From Orbilia blumenaviensis (lineage: Eukaryota; Ascomycota; Orbiliomycetes; Orbiliales; Orbiliaceae), in contig JAVHNS010000004.1 of the NCBI GenBank assembly GCA_036872755.1, positions 2,542,001 through 2,606,000 on the forward strand: 64,000 nt of DNA, in the 5' to 3' direction. The first letter of the stretch is position 1. Every line of letters starts with the position of its first letter. This document shows positions 30,919 to 43,725 of the stretch, piece after piece. The position numbers were made by a program, and so were the translations under genes. Below the pieces are notes generated by a model. That model was not told the origin of the DNA. It was given only the letters and a program-made list of their open reading frames with translations, and searched no databases.

Positions 30919-32596
30919 ATGGCTGCAGGAGGTAGCGGAGATGTAAGTCGCATTGTCTCCATGCTTTGAACCCTCTCAACAACTGCGTCTGACTTGGTCC
31001 CAATCCTGAATAGGTCTTCGACATCCTCAAGGATGCTAGCTCTCCAGATACAATTGCAGCCCAGCGGGCTGCTCAAAAGGCCCACGATGATGAGATTTCG
31101 GTGAAAGCACAGAAGCGGGCGGCCGAAACGATACAGGGACATTCCTCACAACCGGTCTACTTCGATTCCATTACTATTCTTGGCGCACCGAGAACCCGTC
31201 GGTCGTTCCTCGAGAGGCTTGTGAAACCGGCTCTTGATAGGAGTGACCAGGGAGATTTTACGCTCAAAGATGCGCTTCGAGAGCTGTCCAAGGCCATTAA
31301 TGGCCTGCAGCATTTTGGTATATAAATCATCAGTCGCATCGTAGGCCGTAGACTTTTCTAACCCCTCTTGGATTGAGCATAGAAATCTTTCAACCGAACA
31401 TCCCGTTCTACCTCGATACCCCGTCTGAATACTCTTTTGATCCGAAAACCCCAAACAACCCGATTCCCCTGTCAGCTATCATAAATGTCAAAGAGAGGTC
31501 GCGAATTCTCCTCAAATCCGGCACCGATTTGGGCAATACTGAAGGCTCTGCCTACGTCCAAGGATCCATCCGTAATGTCTTTGGCGGTGCCGAATTCCTC
31601 CACGTCAGTGCCTCGAAGGGTACTCGTACCCGTTCAGCGTATGATGCTACCTTCACGACCCCTATAAACTCCAGCCCTCTCGCGGCCATTGAACTCAAGG
31701 GCCTCTCGACAGCGCGGGACAACTCCCATTCAAGTCATACAGAACTTTCCAAGGGGTTTATTGGTACCGTTCGATGGGCCACCCCTGCGTATAAACTTAA
31801 ACAGTCAATAAGCTACGAAGGGATCTGGCGTACTTTGACGGAGTTACATGATGATGCCAGTGCCGCTGTTCGTCGGGATGCAGGGGATAGTATCAAATCT
31901 GCGATTACACATGTTCTCACCCGCGATACTCGTGACAACCCAATATTACCTTCATCTGGGACACTGCTACGGCTACGAAACTCTATTGCTGGGATTGGAC
32001 CGTTAAAAGGTTCAGTGGCACATTGGAAGTCAGAGGCTGAGAGTGCATTAGCATACCCGTTGTTCAAGGGCGTAACAGTCAACAGCAGTGTGAGGGGTGG
32101 TATCCTATATCCTTTAGCATCTGGGGACTCGGGACCAAAGCCAAGCACCATTGCTGACAGGTTTCATATTGGTGGTGCCAACGACGTGAGGGGTTTTCAA
32201 ACGGGTGGTTTAGGTCCGCATTCTGGGAAGGACTCGCTGGGCGGTGATGCATATGTCGCCGGAAGCTTGGGGCTATTGTTCCCATTCCCAAGGGTAGGAG
32301 CTGATAGTGGACTTAGATTCCAGGCTTTCATCAACGGAGGGAGACTGTTGGCGTTGGAGAGGCCCCCTGAGGTACAAGATATGAACATTGCACAGGGGAT
32401 GAAGTATACTGTATCAAGGTTGCTAGGTGAAGCACCGAGCCTAGCAGCTGGTGTGGGGATCGTCTATGGCCATCCAGTCGCGAGGTTCGAGATGAACTTC
32501 TGTCTTCCCATTGGAGTGCGAGGTACATATGGTGAAGAAGGGGCTGAGCGGGCTAGGAAGGGGCTTCAGTTTGGGGTTGGGGTTGAGTTCTCGTAG
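30919..32596 (+). CDS. SAM50: Sorting and assembly machinery beta-barrel Sam50 (Tob55)
   Basis: Omp85-family channel of the mitochondrial outer membrane that inserts beta-barrel proteins. Exons 30919-30942 (24 nt), 31014-31317 and 31383-32596 give 513 aa. The N-terminus is short and charged. One POTRA-like domain follows (about 40-115: PVYFDSITILGAPRTRRSFL, DFTLKDALRELSKAINGLQH). The remainder alternates strands of a 16-stranded barrel, with typical LSAIINVKERSRILLKSGTD, ADRFHIGGANDVRGFQTGGL (the IRGF-like L6 loop, here VRGF) and the C-terminal strand RKGLQFGVGVEFS, which acts as the beta signal. No cleavable presequence, as expected. Start choice: this ATG is followed by a GT donor and gives the only in-frame path into exon 2. 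Confidence 0.94.
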
Positions 32597-33505
32597 ATTC
32601 GAACATATATACATGCTCATGATCACTGGAGAATTGGACGCGCATATCATATGCTTATGGTGATTTGTATATAGTATCGTAGTCTTGATAGATAGCATAA
32701 AAAGCATTGTACATTGGAAGGGCATTGGCTGTATTGAGATGCGGTTGGTGCCGCCTGTTGACTCGACCAATCCGTGATGCATCGATGTCTGATCCATGAT
32801 CCTCGAGCTCTCGGCATTTCCCTCCATGATGTCCATCCAGAGATCCGGCCAAACAGCCTATTGGGTAAATATTTTGCGTCGAAGCAGCGAAAGGGCCAAA
32901 CATAAGCCAATAGCTGTAAATCACGCACGAAACACTGCAATCCCGCATGTTCAATACATCAAACGGGCTACTCCATCCATCCATTCATCCATCAATGGTG
33001 CAGGTAAATACAAACTCCTAGGCAGATGCAGCCATCGCCGTCGAATTAGGGCGCAGAACAGGCAGCTGCCGGTGGGGCCGCCTCTCCGTCTGAGAAACGC
33101 CTTCAGCTGTCCCAACACCTTGTCAACTTCACCTCCAAACAACAGCTCTGTCCGCCATCCTCCACCCCGCCTCGGAGCCCCCTCAACCGTGCCCCATTGG
33201 CTGCAAAACCGTGATCCAGCATGACATAGCGTAGTTGGCTTATATTCTTCTTCTGGCTCTTTGGTCTCGTCTATATACCTTTTTCTGTCATTGCATTGCA
33301 TCCTCTGCGTTTGATCCAGTCAGCGACCCGGCTCCAAAAGAGTTGACTTGAGCTATCAAAGCTATCCCCAATCACAAGCCCGATAACCAGGTCCACCGCT
33401 TAAGCGGCCTCCTCTCGCGATCGGGCCGCTCGCTACCTACCCTTTCATTCCCCCCGACCTGCCTTCAATCTATCCTTCCAATCTTCTCCCTCCCTGGTCA
33501 TCACT
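32597..33505. other. Intergenic, SAM50 3' / She3-like promoter
   Basis: 909 bp. Open frames on both strands lack ATG starts with conserved content. The right end (33400-33505) is strongly pyrimidine-rich, as in fungal 5' leaders. No gene called. Confidence 0.45.
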
Positions 33506-34644
33506 ATGGCAGACGACTCGCATCCTAACGGCGGCGTAAGAATCGACGACGCTGATTTCTCTGAAATGGATGCAGCCAATGGTGGACCTTCAAATATATT
33601 ACTTGCTCCAGCGACGGCTGGACTGAACGGTGGATTATCACCGCCTGGGTCCATGGGCAGAAGCGCTGGCAAGAGTGGGAGGGTGATAGAAAAACTTATG
33701 GCGGAGAACGACAGGTTACGGAGAGAATTGAAGAGCGAAACTGCGAAGGTACTTTTGCACCTATTCCCTTATCCGTTCTCTTCGGACCCAGCCTTTGGGA
33801 ACGGCTTCTCTCCCTTCAAAACAATAATTTTACATTGACTTCGCGTGCTGACCCCGTGGTTATTGGTGCTGAATAGCGCGAGGAGGAACAACGTAGAGCC
33901 GAAGCCGCCCGCTCATCGCGAGATTCGTTACAATCTATCAACGAGAATTTGGTCCACCAAACGAACATTGACAAGGTCGGTTGTCCTCGTGGAGCGTTAC
34001 GATCGGGGGGACCTGGTAAACAAACCAGGGGGAAAGAAGGCTCGATCTCGCTAACATTCCTCCAATAGACGTCTCTCTCTCGCAAAGATCGAAAAATCGA
34101 AGAACTCCGTTCCGAACGCGAAGAAAACCTTAAAAAACGTCAGGACGCCGAATCGAACCTTCGAAAATATGTTGCCGACCAGGATGCCAGAGTCGCAGAC
34201 TTAGCGAAAGATCTTTCAAACGAAGTCTCGGAGAGGGAACGGTATGCCCGTCAATACGATGTCCTTTCTGCATCGTGGAAACACCTGGAGGAGAGGTATC
34301 AAACGAGCGTAAACCGACTTAAGAAGAGGATCGAAGAGATCGCGGCAGAAGAGAAAAAGAACAAGACGACGGTAGCAAAACTAGAGATAACAGTTGAGCA
34401 GCAGAGGCAAGAAATCGAAAAGATGGGTGCTGCTCGAAGAAAAATCGAGCAGGCCTACAACGAGCGTATAGAACATACAGAAGAAGAGCTTAAGAAGGTG
34501 AAAAAGCTAACAGATGGAGAATCTGGGGAGGTTGCTGAGAAGCTTAGGGAAGCTATGGAGGCGGCAGCACAGCTACGGCACATACTGGGGGTACAGAAGG
34601 CGATACGAGGTATACCAGATGACGAAGTTCCGGGGAAGACATGA
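33506..34644 (+). CDS. Coiled-coil protein, SWI5-dependent HO expression protein 3 (She3)-like
   Basis: Three exons: 33506-33748, 33877-33975 and 34069-34644; 305 aa, all joins in phase 0. The first 55 residues are Asp/Gly-rich and disordered. From SGRVIEKLMAENDRLRRELK onward almost the whole protein is predicted coiled coil: REEEQRRAEAARSSRDSLQS, SRKDRKIEELRSEREENLKK and many heptad-like E/K/L runs up to about 295. In other ascomycetes proteins with this same opening are annotated She3-like; in yeast She3 links She2-bound mRNA to myosin. The mRNA-transport role is inferred from annotation of that family, not from residues seen here. The internal donor GTCGGT is weaker than others. It could be another microtubule- or cortex-associated coiled-coil protein. 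Confidence 0.65.
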
Positions 34645-35814
34645 GGCAGGCGGCTCTCGCTCTTTTCTTCAATCCCTTTCGCTTCAACTGAGGCAGATAG
34701 GAAGATGAATCAACCCCACTCGCTAACCCTTTCCTTATATCATGAAACAGTTGTTCCTACACTTGTCTTGCATTTGCTTTCAGTTTCTTTTGTCACTGCG
34801 TTCATACGCTTCCATGATTGCCTTAGCTTGATCTGGTTTTTCTTAATGCTAACGAACTACTGTTTCTCATACCTCTGGCATTCTCCCTTACGGTTTTTCA
34901 TTCTGCAAAACTCACCTTTGGTGTTCATTTTAGGTCCTGGGTTTTACAGGTGCACCAACTCTAGTGCAATATACCTATATATCAAAGCTTCTATTGCTCT
35001 ACCTTCCCCCTTCCCCCTTCCCTTGTTTTTTGTCCCTTTCTCTGCTGTCGAAAATATTTTATTTGCACAATTGGCGAATTCGAAAGCTTTATAAAAAGCG
35101 GTTGGGTTTTTTCTCTCTTGTATATATGTATATGGATACACGACACACGACATGGCTATTTTGATACTAACGAGAAAGCGGTGGTGATGGTGATGGGCGT
35201 TTCTTTTTTGATAGATGCTGTTTCCTTTTGTCGTTGGCTCCCCTTTTCTTAGGTTCGTTGGCATTTTGAATACATGAATCTTGGAGATACGAGATGAAGA
35301 TTACTAGGACATATTTACGAGATCAGGCGCAGCACATCTACCATGGATGATGAAGAGACCGCTTATATATACCTATTGCTGGAAAATATGTGAATGCGAG
35401 TACATATTTAAAAAATGCTAGAGTATTAAGTACCTGTGTGTTTATTTTGTAGCAAGTATCGAATGTTTGTGAGCCCGATCTAGTGATAAACTATTACAAC
35501 CTTTCGGAGTGAACCTACCAGGAACTTACCATTCGCCACTTTTAATGCGAATATGAGAAACTCGAGTATACAATTACAAGTGGAATAAAGTATAATGGGA
35601 GCAGGAAACGCAAAATTCACATGCAATTTCATCCTCACTTTTCCTCATCATCAAAAAAAGAAAGTAGAAAAGGAAGGCAAAAGGAGAAAAAAAAAAATAA
35701 AAGCACACACACAGCTCCCCGGAACGCCTTACCTACTGGGTACAGTACACACATTTCACCCCCTACATCTCTCATAAAACATTAATAATTGTGAAAGGAA
35801 GGCTTCGAAAGACC
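34645..35814. other. Convergent intergenic, She3-like / dynamin
   Basis: 1.17 kb, AT-rich, with T-rich tracts at 34720-35050 and an A-rich run at 35655-35700. The open frames here are low-complexity and hydrophobic only because of T-richness. No gene called. Confidence 0.5.
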
Positions 35815-38251
35815 CTACCTTGCGAGCGCAAACCTAAACGTTTCTAAGCCGCCTTCAAGCAACGCTCTTCTGTCTTCTAAGAACTTCCTACGTTCCCGGA
35901 TGTCAATTGGCTCAGCAGCGAGGAATTCAATTTCTTCTTCCGTCATTAGGGCAATGTCCATTGGCGAAATAATTTGAGTTGGTAGTGTGTTCATTAGGTG
36001 CCTTTCGATGACTTGTTTTGTGACGACATTGATGAAGTACTTCATCTCATCCTATATACGAGAAGCTGTTAGCGAAATCGGTAATAGTTGTGGTTCGTAA
36101 ACTTGCACTTACCCGGTAGTAGGCCCTCTCGGAGTCAAATGCTTCCTCGGCTGCCGCCTTGTCCATATCCGCCGCTGGTGTGATCGCATCTTCTTTAAAG
36201 CCTTCTTTAATCCGTTGTTGAATTCGTATGTTCCGGTTTCTTTGGACGTTTGCGGCATAAGTATAGCTGTATGTGATCGGGTGTCGGTCTTTATCGTCTA
36301 GAATCCTTTGTAGTTCCATTTTTGCTGACAACACCGCTTCTTTCAGGGATCTCTCAACTTTGGATGCCCACAGACGTTTTTTAAGATCGGGGGCCGTGCA
36401 GCGCTCAAGGACCATGTCAACAAAGACACTGCATGTCGTGGCGATAGCTTCAAGATGTAGCAATGCAATAAGCCTCCATGGCTCTGATTGCTCTCGGAAC
36501 AGCTGACCAATGACTTGCGGATTGAAACTACCAGGTAATTCTCTTCCCCTCGAAAGTTTCATGACTTGAACCGCATGATCAATTGCCTGTTCCCTTGACA
36601 CCTTCTTAGGAAGCATAGGCTCGTGCTGACGCATGTTGCTATCTGTATTCTTGTCAATGGCTTGGGCCCATGCAATGAGTTCTTTTTCGACACGAGGTTC
36701 CACTTCGAATTCTCCTGGATCAAGTTTTTGGTCCTCCACTATCATTGTTTTCCGCCCGTATCGTTGCATATTTCTCGAGAACTCTCCGTTGTAGTACTGT
36801 ACGTTGGCCCTGAGCCGAGCAGTATTGTTTTCCGGAGAAATTTCCGAGTCATCGATGCTGAAGAAGGCGTTATCGTACCGGCCCTGGATCGCCGCTTCGG
36901 TGAGGGCTTGGACTGCCATGGATGTCTTCGTTAAGTACGTTATCTGTTCCTGGAATGTACCTCTGCTCTCCCCCAGCCTCTCTAGATCCTCGTATGTTAT
37001 GGCAAGGATTTCACCTAATTCCTGCTGAAGTCCTGGCAACTCTTTCTTCAAGTGGTCTCTAAGTAGCTTGCTAAGACGAAGCCGAAGGGCCGCAACCCCA
37101 AGCATTTCGTGAGGAAGCTTTCGGTATGGCTCTTTGAAAAAGAATGTTCTCTCCGAAGCGTTCCTATGTTCAAAGCTACTCGCCATATCTCCGTCCTCCC
37201 TATTCTTAACAATATGCCATCCCAAGTCCAATTTGATATCCTTATTACAGGCAAGGTCAAGCCATTGCTTCTCGTTATCTGATCCGGGGCGAAGCATGTC
37301 AGGCTTCGTGATAATGCCGAGTGTTCTGACACCATCCGGGTCGACCTTTCGACAGTACTCGAGTATTATTTGATTAGCATAGTCGTTCTTGGCAGAAATA
37401 ACGGCGAGGATTACGGTTCGGTCGTTTTTAATGTATTCTTCGACGAGCTCGCGGATTACGATTATGTCTTCTTCCGTTTGGGATTTGTTTTTAGCGTGGA
37501 TGAGTCCTGGGAGGTCAACTAGGGTACTGAAAGGTTGTTAGCGTTTGCACCGGTAGGACATTTTACCAAATGCAGGGTACTAGAACAAAAAGATCTCGCC
37601 GCAGGGTCGGGTTTCTGTTACATACAGCTGAGGTCTATTCGGGCCGCTGATTTCAATAATCAACACGTCTCTGGAGAACGCTCGGCCCTTTTCGAGCCCC
37701 ATAAGAATCGTAGCTTGTTCGATAAGGCTGGGCAGCTGTCTGAAGTCCGTGATTGTCCGCGAGAACCTCCTTAAGGCCGCCTGTTCACCTTCCGTCCTTT
37801 CATGGTGCGGATTGATCGTCGTCGTGACTTTAAGGGTATCGCTCCGTCTCAAAATAATTTCCGTTGCAAACCGCGTGCATAAGTTTTCTTTTCTCGGGAA
37901 CGGAATCTCGGTTATCGCTTCCAGTACTGACGATTTGCCCGAGGATTGATCTCCGCAGACCACAAGCTGAGGGAGACTCAAAGCACTGCCCAACCCAATT
38001 CTTTTGAGGCCATCCACCACATCAAGGATTTTGCGTTGGCTGTCATCCTGAAGTGCCTCGAGCGATGCTGTGTTCAAGTCATCTAAAGGAGGAGGCACAG
38101 GAGCAGAAGCTGTCGATATATTACGCATATGACCGTGCCTTGAATCATCCTCTCCCGCTGGTCCGGCGGGCCCTGCAACAGAACTCGCGCGTGAGGAGCC
38201 AGGCCCGTAGGAATGCCCATTTGGGGTCTGTGAAGTCGTGAAGAAACCCAT
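35815..38251 (-). CDS. Dynamin-family large GTPase (Mx/Vps1-like class) with GED
   Basis: Exons 38251-37626, 37526-36113 and 36051-35815; 758 aa. The N-terminal 60 residues are disordered. GTPase: G1 GDQSSGKS at 100-107, G2 around LCTRFATEI, G3 DLPG at 213-216 (split just after the intron), G4 TKPD in LGIITKPDMLRPG. The stalk follows (KELPGLQQELGEI and similar), and the C-terminal GED is encoded across the last intron (DEMKYFINVVTKQVIERHLM...). No PH domain and no transmembrane segment are visible, so this is a soluble dynamin-like protein of the fungal Mx-type group, whose members lack settled functions. An in-frame ATG at 38347 would add 32 residues, but a TATATTG motif lies only about 30 bp before it, so I prefer 38251. 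Confidence 0.88.
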
Positions 38252-40496
38252 CGTTGCTCGTCTACGGGCTACGTTCTTGAGATTTGATAATGAAGCGGGA
38301 GTTATATTATGTATTCCCTGTATCGAGGAGGACGGTAGTTGGTACATCGCTCTGGCCGTGGACGCGCAATATAAAAGGGGAAATAAAATAGATAAAGGGG
38401 ATAAGTACGTTACTATGCTTCCAGAGAATTGGAGGCGTCTATAGAGAAAGAAACTTTTTTCTATCTCGGACAGGGCCTCGGAAAGGGAGAACCGTTTTTT
38501 TTATACCACCTGGCAACGAACCCCAGGTAAACACCCGTCCGAAGGCGGGTCGTCAAACCGAACGGTGCGCTCCTGTATCCACGTCGACGGGACCCAATGG
38601 GACTGGACCGACCCGCAGGTTACAGCCCGGTGCTGATGCTTAACTTGATTTGTCGAGGAGTTGCTTTTTGATGGTTTGGGGAGGTGAGTTTTGGCGATTT
38701 TCACGTTGGGGACGGTGTGATATTGAGCTGTGGAGCTACCCCCTGCGCGCGCTATATCAACACGGAATCGCTTGGAACTTGTGTGGTATCCTGCAGTCCG
38801 CTGCCGGGATGCTGCTCCTGGGGGGCGGGCGAATTTAGAATTTTTCTTGTTAGCTTGCTAACGGGCTGACCCTCAAGCCCTTTCGATCGATGGAGCCGGG
38901 TACACACGAGGGCGAAAACCTTAACCTTCTGTAGACGTATAAAAAGTTGATACGTAATGTTTTTCTGCAGGTCTTTTTGTAAACAAGACAAAAGATGCCA
39001 GAGGAGAACAAATCCGAACTCAAGGTCCGGTTCTCCTTGCCTCAAATTATTCAAAACATCAACGGGGCTGGAATTGTTTACTCCTAACTCGGGCATGCGG
39101 GGCGTGTTTACACCCCACAAGATCACCTGGTAACGAGTCTAGGCCTGTTACGTTTTCTCAATCCATTGGAGGGCTGAAGCTCTTGATATGGCTTGGTGGC
39201 ATGATGGTGAGTGTTTCCTTGCTGGTTTGATTGGTTAGATAATGTGACAATGAGGTAAGAGAGTGTCTGTTTTCCAAACCCTCTCAGTGTCCGTGGACGT
39301 GAGGGTGAAGGGCCCTCGACTTCAACTGGCTCAGGGGAAATGACGCGGGACAGCCCGGTTGTGCATGCAGAATTTATCACCACATCTCAGCGCCCCCTTG
39401 TCCTTGTCCGCTGTCAACATTAATTTCGCTGCCCACCAAGCTAACAGTTACCACGCAACGCACTTTATGCAACAAAATCCAACATTTCTCGGGTTCGTTC
39501 TGAGAGTTTAGGTGTAACCATCTTATATATAAAGCCTACTTCGACCAAACTATTAAAGTCTTAATCTTTCTTTTATTTTTTTGAAACCCTTTTTTATCGG
39601 CCTTGTTAGCATCAAGGCTAGCCGACATTAAGACCATAATATCTACTTACTGACTAACCCCCATCTACATGTAGCATAGCCTATTCAAAAATACTCCTTA
39701 GCTGGTTTAAGGCTGTTAGAATTATGAAGACTAGACTTCCTACAACACACATTTGCAACCGTAAACTCTGCTTCAAAGTTGATTACGGTTCCCAACATGT
39801 ATATAGTGTCAAACACATATATCCACCCTTATCTCCCAAAATTGGCTAAATAGGTCATAAAGCTGCTCACTTCGAAGGATTTCCGGAACCTGTCCAACCC
39901 GGCCCAAATCGTGGAATTGGAATAAAATCCCGCCAAGTATTCCCTTGGCGTATCCTTGGCACCGGGATATCGGATCCTCAAACTGTTTGTATCGAGATTT
40001 CAGAATCAAATTCAATTAAAAGATTAATTGCAAAATTCAAAAGAGTAGAAGCGGAATACTTAACGTTGTAGATCAGCCTATATACTTCATGGCCTTTTTT
40101 TTTCAGAGAAAATCGACCAGTTTGTCGATGTTGCGATATCGAACTTATCTGCTCATTTGGTCGATGCATTTAGACCCTTCAGCTCAAACTTGTGTCCGTT
40201 ATCCGATATTAAGGATTGTGGCTTCCGCTAATAGAGGAGTGCCTCCATTATGCCCCTGATATGCGCTCTAGTCATGGCGGAGGCTCTGATTAGTATTTAA
40301 GCTTTCTCGTCGCCGTTGGCGCCCAGAATCTCGCAACGTCGGATTCAACCGTTTTTTCTTGTCCTTCCTTCCCTCTATTATTTCTCTCCTTCACACGTAC
40401 AATATCACATTGTTAAATTCAATCCGTTTGTCTTTAGTATCGTTTCATTTTACGACGAAAAACAAAGATAGAAAAGAAAACCTCTTGCTTCCCAAA
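38252..40496. other. 2.2 kb intergenic, divergent
   Basis: Contains the dynamin promoter at the left and the GPI-protein promoter at the right (pyrimidine-rich 40340-40490). The 39400-40200 part is AT-rich. Minus-strand frames at 38752-39383 and 39809-40169 have no recognisable content and poor starts. No gene called. Confidence 0.45.
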
Positions 40497-41439
40497 ATGA
40501 AAGCTACATTTCTAGTGTCGATCGTTTCGACCTTGGCCGCGACCGCTGTATGTCCATTCCGCATATTTTGGAGCCGCATATCATAATATATTCATTAAGG
40601 GACCTATGTTTATTTGATAGCATGGGCTTTGTCTTGCTAATCTTGGGTTTCGCTCCACAGCTGGCTGCTACCTGCGATGCCTCTAGCGCCATCGACGTTA
40701 CACCCTACCTCGAAGAGCTAAGCAAGAACACCGGAAGCGGCGGTGGTGGCGGTGGGAGTCTTCTTGATTACGAGTATATTTATCGTATCATTGATAATGC
40801 TGTGAAACGACGGGTAAAACGTGCAACACTAGACTGCAAGTCGAGCGAGACTTGTGTGGCCCTTCAAGGCGTTCCTCTCTGTTTCGATGCTATGTGAGTT
40901 TACTCCGGTTTCAGTCCTAAGGGCCCCTGTTACCATTCTCTCCAGTTCCATTTCTAGGTTCCCCATGCTGTTGGGTCGCCAGGGTTCGTGTAACCAAGCG
41001 ATTAAATGGGTGGTGGTTGTAATGTGCAAATGTGATAGAACTGACACTCTTTGTTAAATTCCGCAGCGCATATACTTGGAGGGATACTGCCGGTGACTAT
41101 GGAAGCCTTTTGGATGGAAGCTATACTCTCTCGGATGGCCGAAAGGGAAATCTCTATACGGGTCCGTACCCACTTCCTGATGGGTCGACGGCCTCCGTCC
41201 CAGAAGCAACCCAAACTCCGAACTCGAATTCAAATGGCAGCAGTTCCGCCAAGACGGAAACGCCTAACGCTACTACTACCACCCCTTCCACTGGAGGTAC
41301 TGCTCCAGCCGTGGCGACGGGAGGCTCGACCACCAGTGCTCCTTCGGCTTCCCAAACCCCAAATGGTGGTGTCAAAGTAGTGGGAAATATGGGCGTGGCT
41401 CTCGCAGCAGTTGGAGGTGCTCTTGCCGTCCTCTTATAG
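40497..41439 (+). CDS. Small secreted protein, predicted GPI-anchored
   Basis: Exons 40497-40547, 40661-40893 and 41067-41439; 218 aa. The first exon is a signal peptide (MKATFLVSIVSTLAATA). The mature N-terminal part has four cysteines (CDASS, LDCKSSETCVALQ, PLCFDAI), a GGGGGG run and a KRRVKR basic stretch that could be a processing site. The middle (YTWRDTAGDYGSLLDGSYTL) is followed by PYPLPDGSTASVPEATQTPN, then a Ser/Thr/Asn-rich stalk and a hydrophobic C-terminus (GVALAAVGGALAVLL) typical of GPI addition. This layout is shared with uncharacterised ascomycete wall proteins. Function unknown; a wall or surface role is inferred. Confidence 0.75.
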
Positions 41440-42876
41440 GATTTTTCTCTTATTTTTTCCCAGATACGAGACAAATATTAATACAGAATCCGAACCAGCC
41501 TTTTTGTCTTTTCTGTCCTTTTGCGAAATTAGAAGCTTGTCGGAAAGTAATAATTTATAAAGGCTGATATATCTCCGAATGAGAAGTTCTCATTGCCGAA
41601 GCCTCCATCCATCAATGTGTTTGTTTGTTTAACCACCACACACAAAATTGCAAGTTGTGGGCAATCAATGTAGATGTGCCCACGCGCTGCATCTTGTACC
41701 ATTATAAGCGCCGCAGTTGTGCATGTAAAACTAAACAACCAACCCGTCTCCTCTACTCGAAACCAAAAACATCACACACTACTTTATAGCTGCCTGTTAG
41801 TAGAAGTAATAGCTAAAATACAATAAATACACAGATGCAACAAAGCAAAAGTCGAATGCACAATGTAATCAGGGTGGCTCTAGCCATAGGAAACGGGAAG
41901 ATTAATATTAATACTAGCCTCAATTAATTTATTACGACTCGAATCGATTCAAGATACCAAAATTCAATTCCCAGCCTCGCTATATATAGCCGAGGAAATA
42001 TTCCATTCCCTCTCCCAATCAAGGCAGCAATTTTGTTTCTTCATGCAAACCTGGGTATGGGCACAGGGCCCATGCAGACTTGTCCTTTTTTGTATGGTAA
42101 AAAAAGTGTGCCGGATCCCTCGAGGCCACGCCAAATCTGATAGTGATAGTCTCCACTCCACACGCCTACATACCTGCACACCGGTATTTACCTGTGTATT
42201 ATCATATATCTATTTGTAAAATTGTATTAATATTATTTTAGTTACCTCATCCTTAACCTGGGGAGAGGTTTTGATAGCATCCTGGGAAAGCACTGGTGTA
42301 CGCAGTGGTATACACGGTAAACAGATCAGTCGTTTGTGAAAAATGACATGACCTAGGGTTCCTCGCTTTTGCCTAGAATGCTTGGATTCGAGGCTACCCT
42401 GGCGGATTAGATAGAAAGGTTGTGTCGGTGTGTACATATATGCTCTATACGATATTTAAAGTTCCAACGCAGGGAACGACTTGCGCTAGAAATCCCCAAT
42501 ATGGAAGATAGTACATATTACGATAACTATGATGCCAACTTGGTGTATCCCTGGTTCCAACGAGACCAGTGTATCCTATAGTAAATATCGTTTAATATCA
42601 TAAATTCCAGCATTAGTGTCAGGCTTTTGCTAAAAAAAAAAACCCCCCCTTGGGGTATTCATATTTCAAGAACCAAAGGTGTCACAATCATGTAGCTCTG
42701 CCCTTTTTTTTCTTCCCAAAAGCGAGATATATATAGAGCCCTAAAAAATAGATCTACTTAGTATACTGCTTCTAAGCCTCTCGACGAAGTCGAAGAAAAA
42801 CCCATTCTATAATTTTTTTTCGAGAAACGCACCAAAGTATCCCGAGGATCACGGACGAAGCGAAGGCGCAAGCACG
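41440..42876. other. Intergenic
   Basis: 1.44 kb between same-strand genes. AT-rich, with an A9C7-like slippage tract at about 42630-42648. Minus-strand frames lack supported starts. No gene called. Confidence 0.45.
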
Positions 42877-43725
42877 ATGGATATTATTTCATCCGGTGTC
42901 GAATCCAGTTTCCTCCATGTCGCAATCCCAGTTACGTTTGCGATCACTCGGCTTTACAATCTTAAGAAAAGAGCCCTATTTGCCCAATCTGCCCTCGAAG
43001 ATCTTATCCGGGAGGTGAGCGATACCCAGCGACAAATTAGCTCTCTTGGTGATTTCCTCGAGCGTGCAGAGTTCTCAAGGGATCTTCATCATCAATGCGA
43101 TCACTTTATCCAAGACCTACGAGTTAAAGCCAACAAACTCAAAAACCTAACCGACTGCATCGAAATGAAGATCATGCAAAGAGGTTTCTTTCGGAGGTCA
43201 AGGCATCGACTATCACTCCTCAGCAGTGATCTCATGGATTTCCAGCGGCACGTCGAAAAGATGAACCGAACAATCGAGACGATAAGACAAGAGATGATGC
43301 TTGAAATTCTTATCAATAGCAGAAACGAACGTCGTAATCAAAACCGACATTTTGCTGCTCAACTTCATAAAGTTAGCAACAAGTTGACTGGAAATGATGC
43401 CAAACAAATCCGGAAGATATATTCAGTTATTGGTCTAGATCTGATGGATTCATGGAGTTTTCCTGTGTCCAAACCCGTCTCAGGTCAACATCGAGAACAG
43501 CCGCAGCGAGGGGAAAACGAGAAGATACAGCTCGTTGCAACGGCTGAAATCCCCGAAGTTCTGGCTGCAAGTAGCCTCACCAGCGTATACATAGACTTTA
43601 GTATCCCGGGGTCGACTGACCTAGTCGAGGATCTCAAGCAAGCTTTAGGAAAAATTTTGGGGAGGCCTGCATCAGGACAGTTCACGGTCCCTGAAATACC
43701 GCCTATCGCAGAGCTTCCAGCATAA
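42877..43725 (+). CDS. Single-exon helical protein, possibly a stand-alone STAND/NLR N-terminal-type domain
   Basis: 282 aa, ATG at 42877, no intron. Unrecognised with certainty. An N-terminal hydrophobic helix (VAIPVTFAITRLYNLKKRAL) is followed by long amphipathic helices with many coiled-coil-compatible heptads (LEDLIREVSDTQRQISSLGD, LRVKANKLKNLTDCIEMKIM, VEKMNRTIETIRQEMMLEIL). This pattern resembles the N-terminal helical domains (SesA/Fungal_N types) that precede NACHT or NB-ARC in fungal STAND proteins, where MDxxSxG plus helix-loop repeats are usual. Here no P-loop or repeat domain follows; the C-terminal 80 residues are a disordered and then Pro/Glu-rich tail. It may be a free-standing or truncated version. 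Low confidence in the family. Confidence 0.5.
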   Translation: MDIISSGVESSFLHVAIPVTFAITRLYNLKKRALFAQSALEDLIREVSDTQRQISSLGDFLERAEFSRDLHHQCDHFIQDLRVKANKLKNLTDCIEMKIMQRGFFRRSRHRLSLLSSDLMDFQRHVEKMNRTIETIRQEMMLEILINSRNERRNQNRHFAAQLHKVSNKLTGNDAKQIRKIYSVIGLDLMDSWSFPVSKPVSGQHREQPQRGENEKIQLVATAEIPEVLAASSLTSVYIDFSIPGSTDLVEDLKQALGKILGRPASGQFTVPEIPPIAELPA

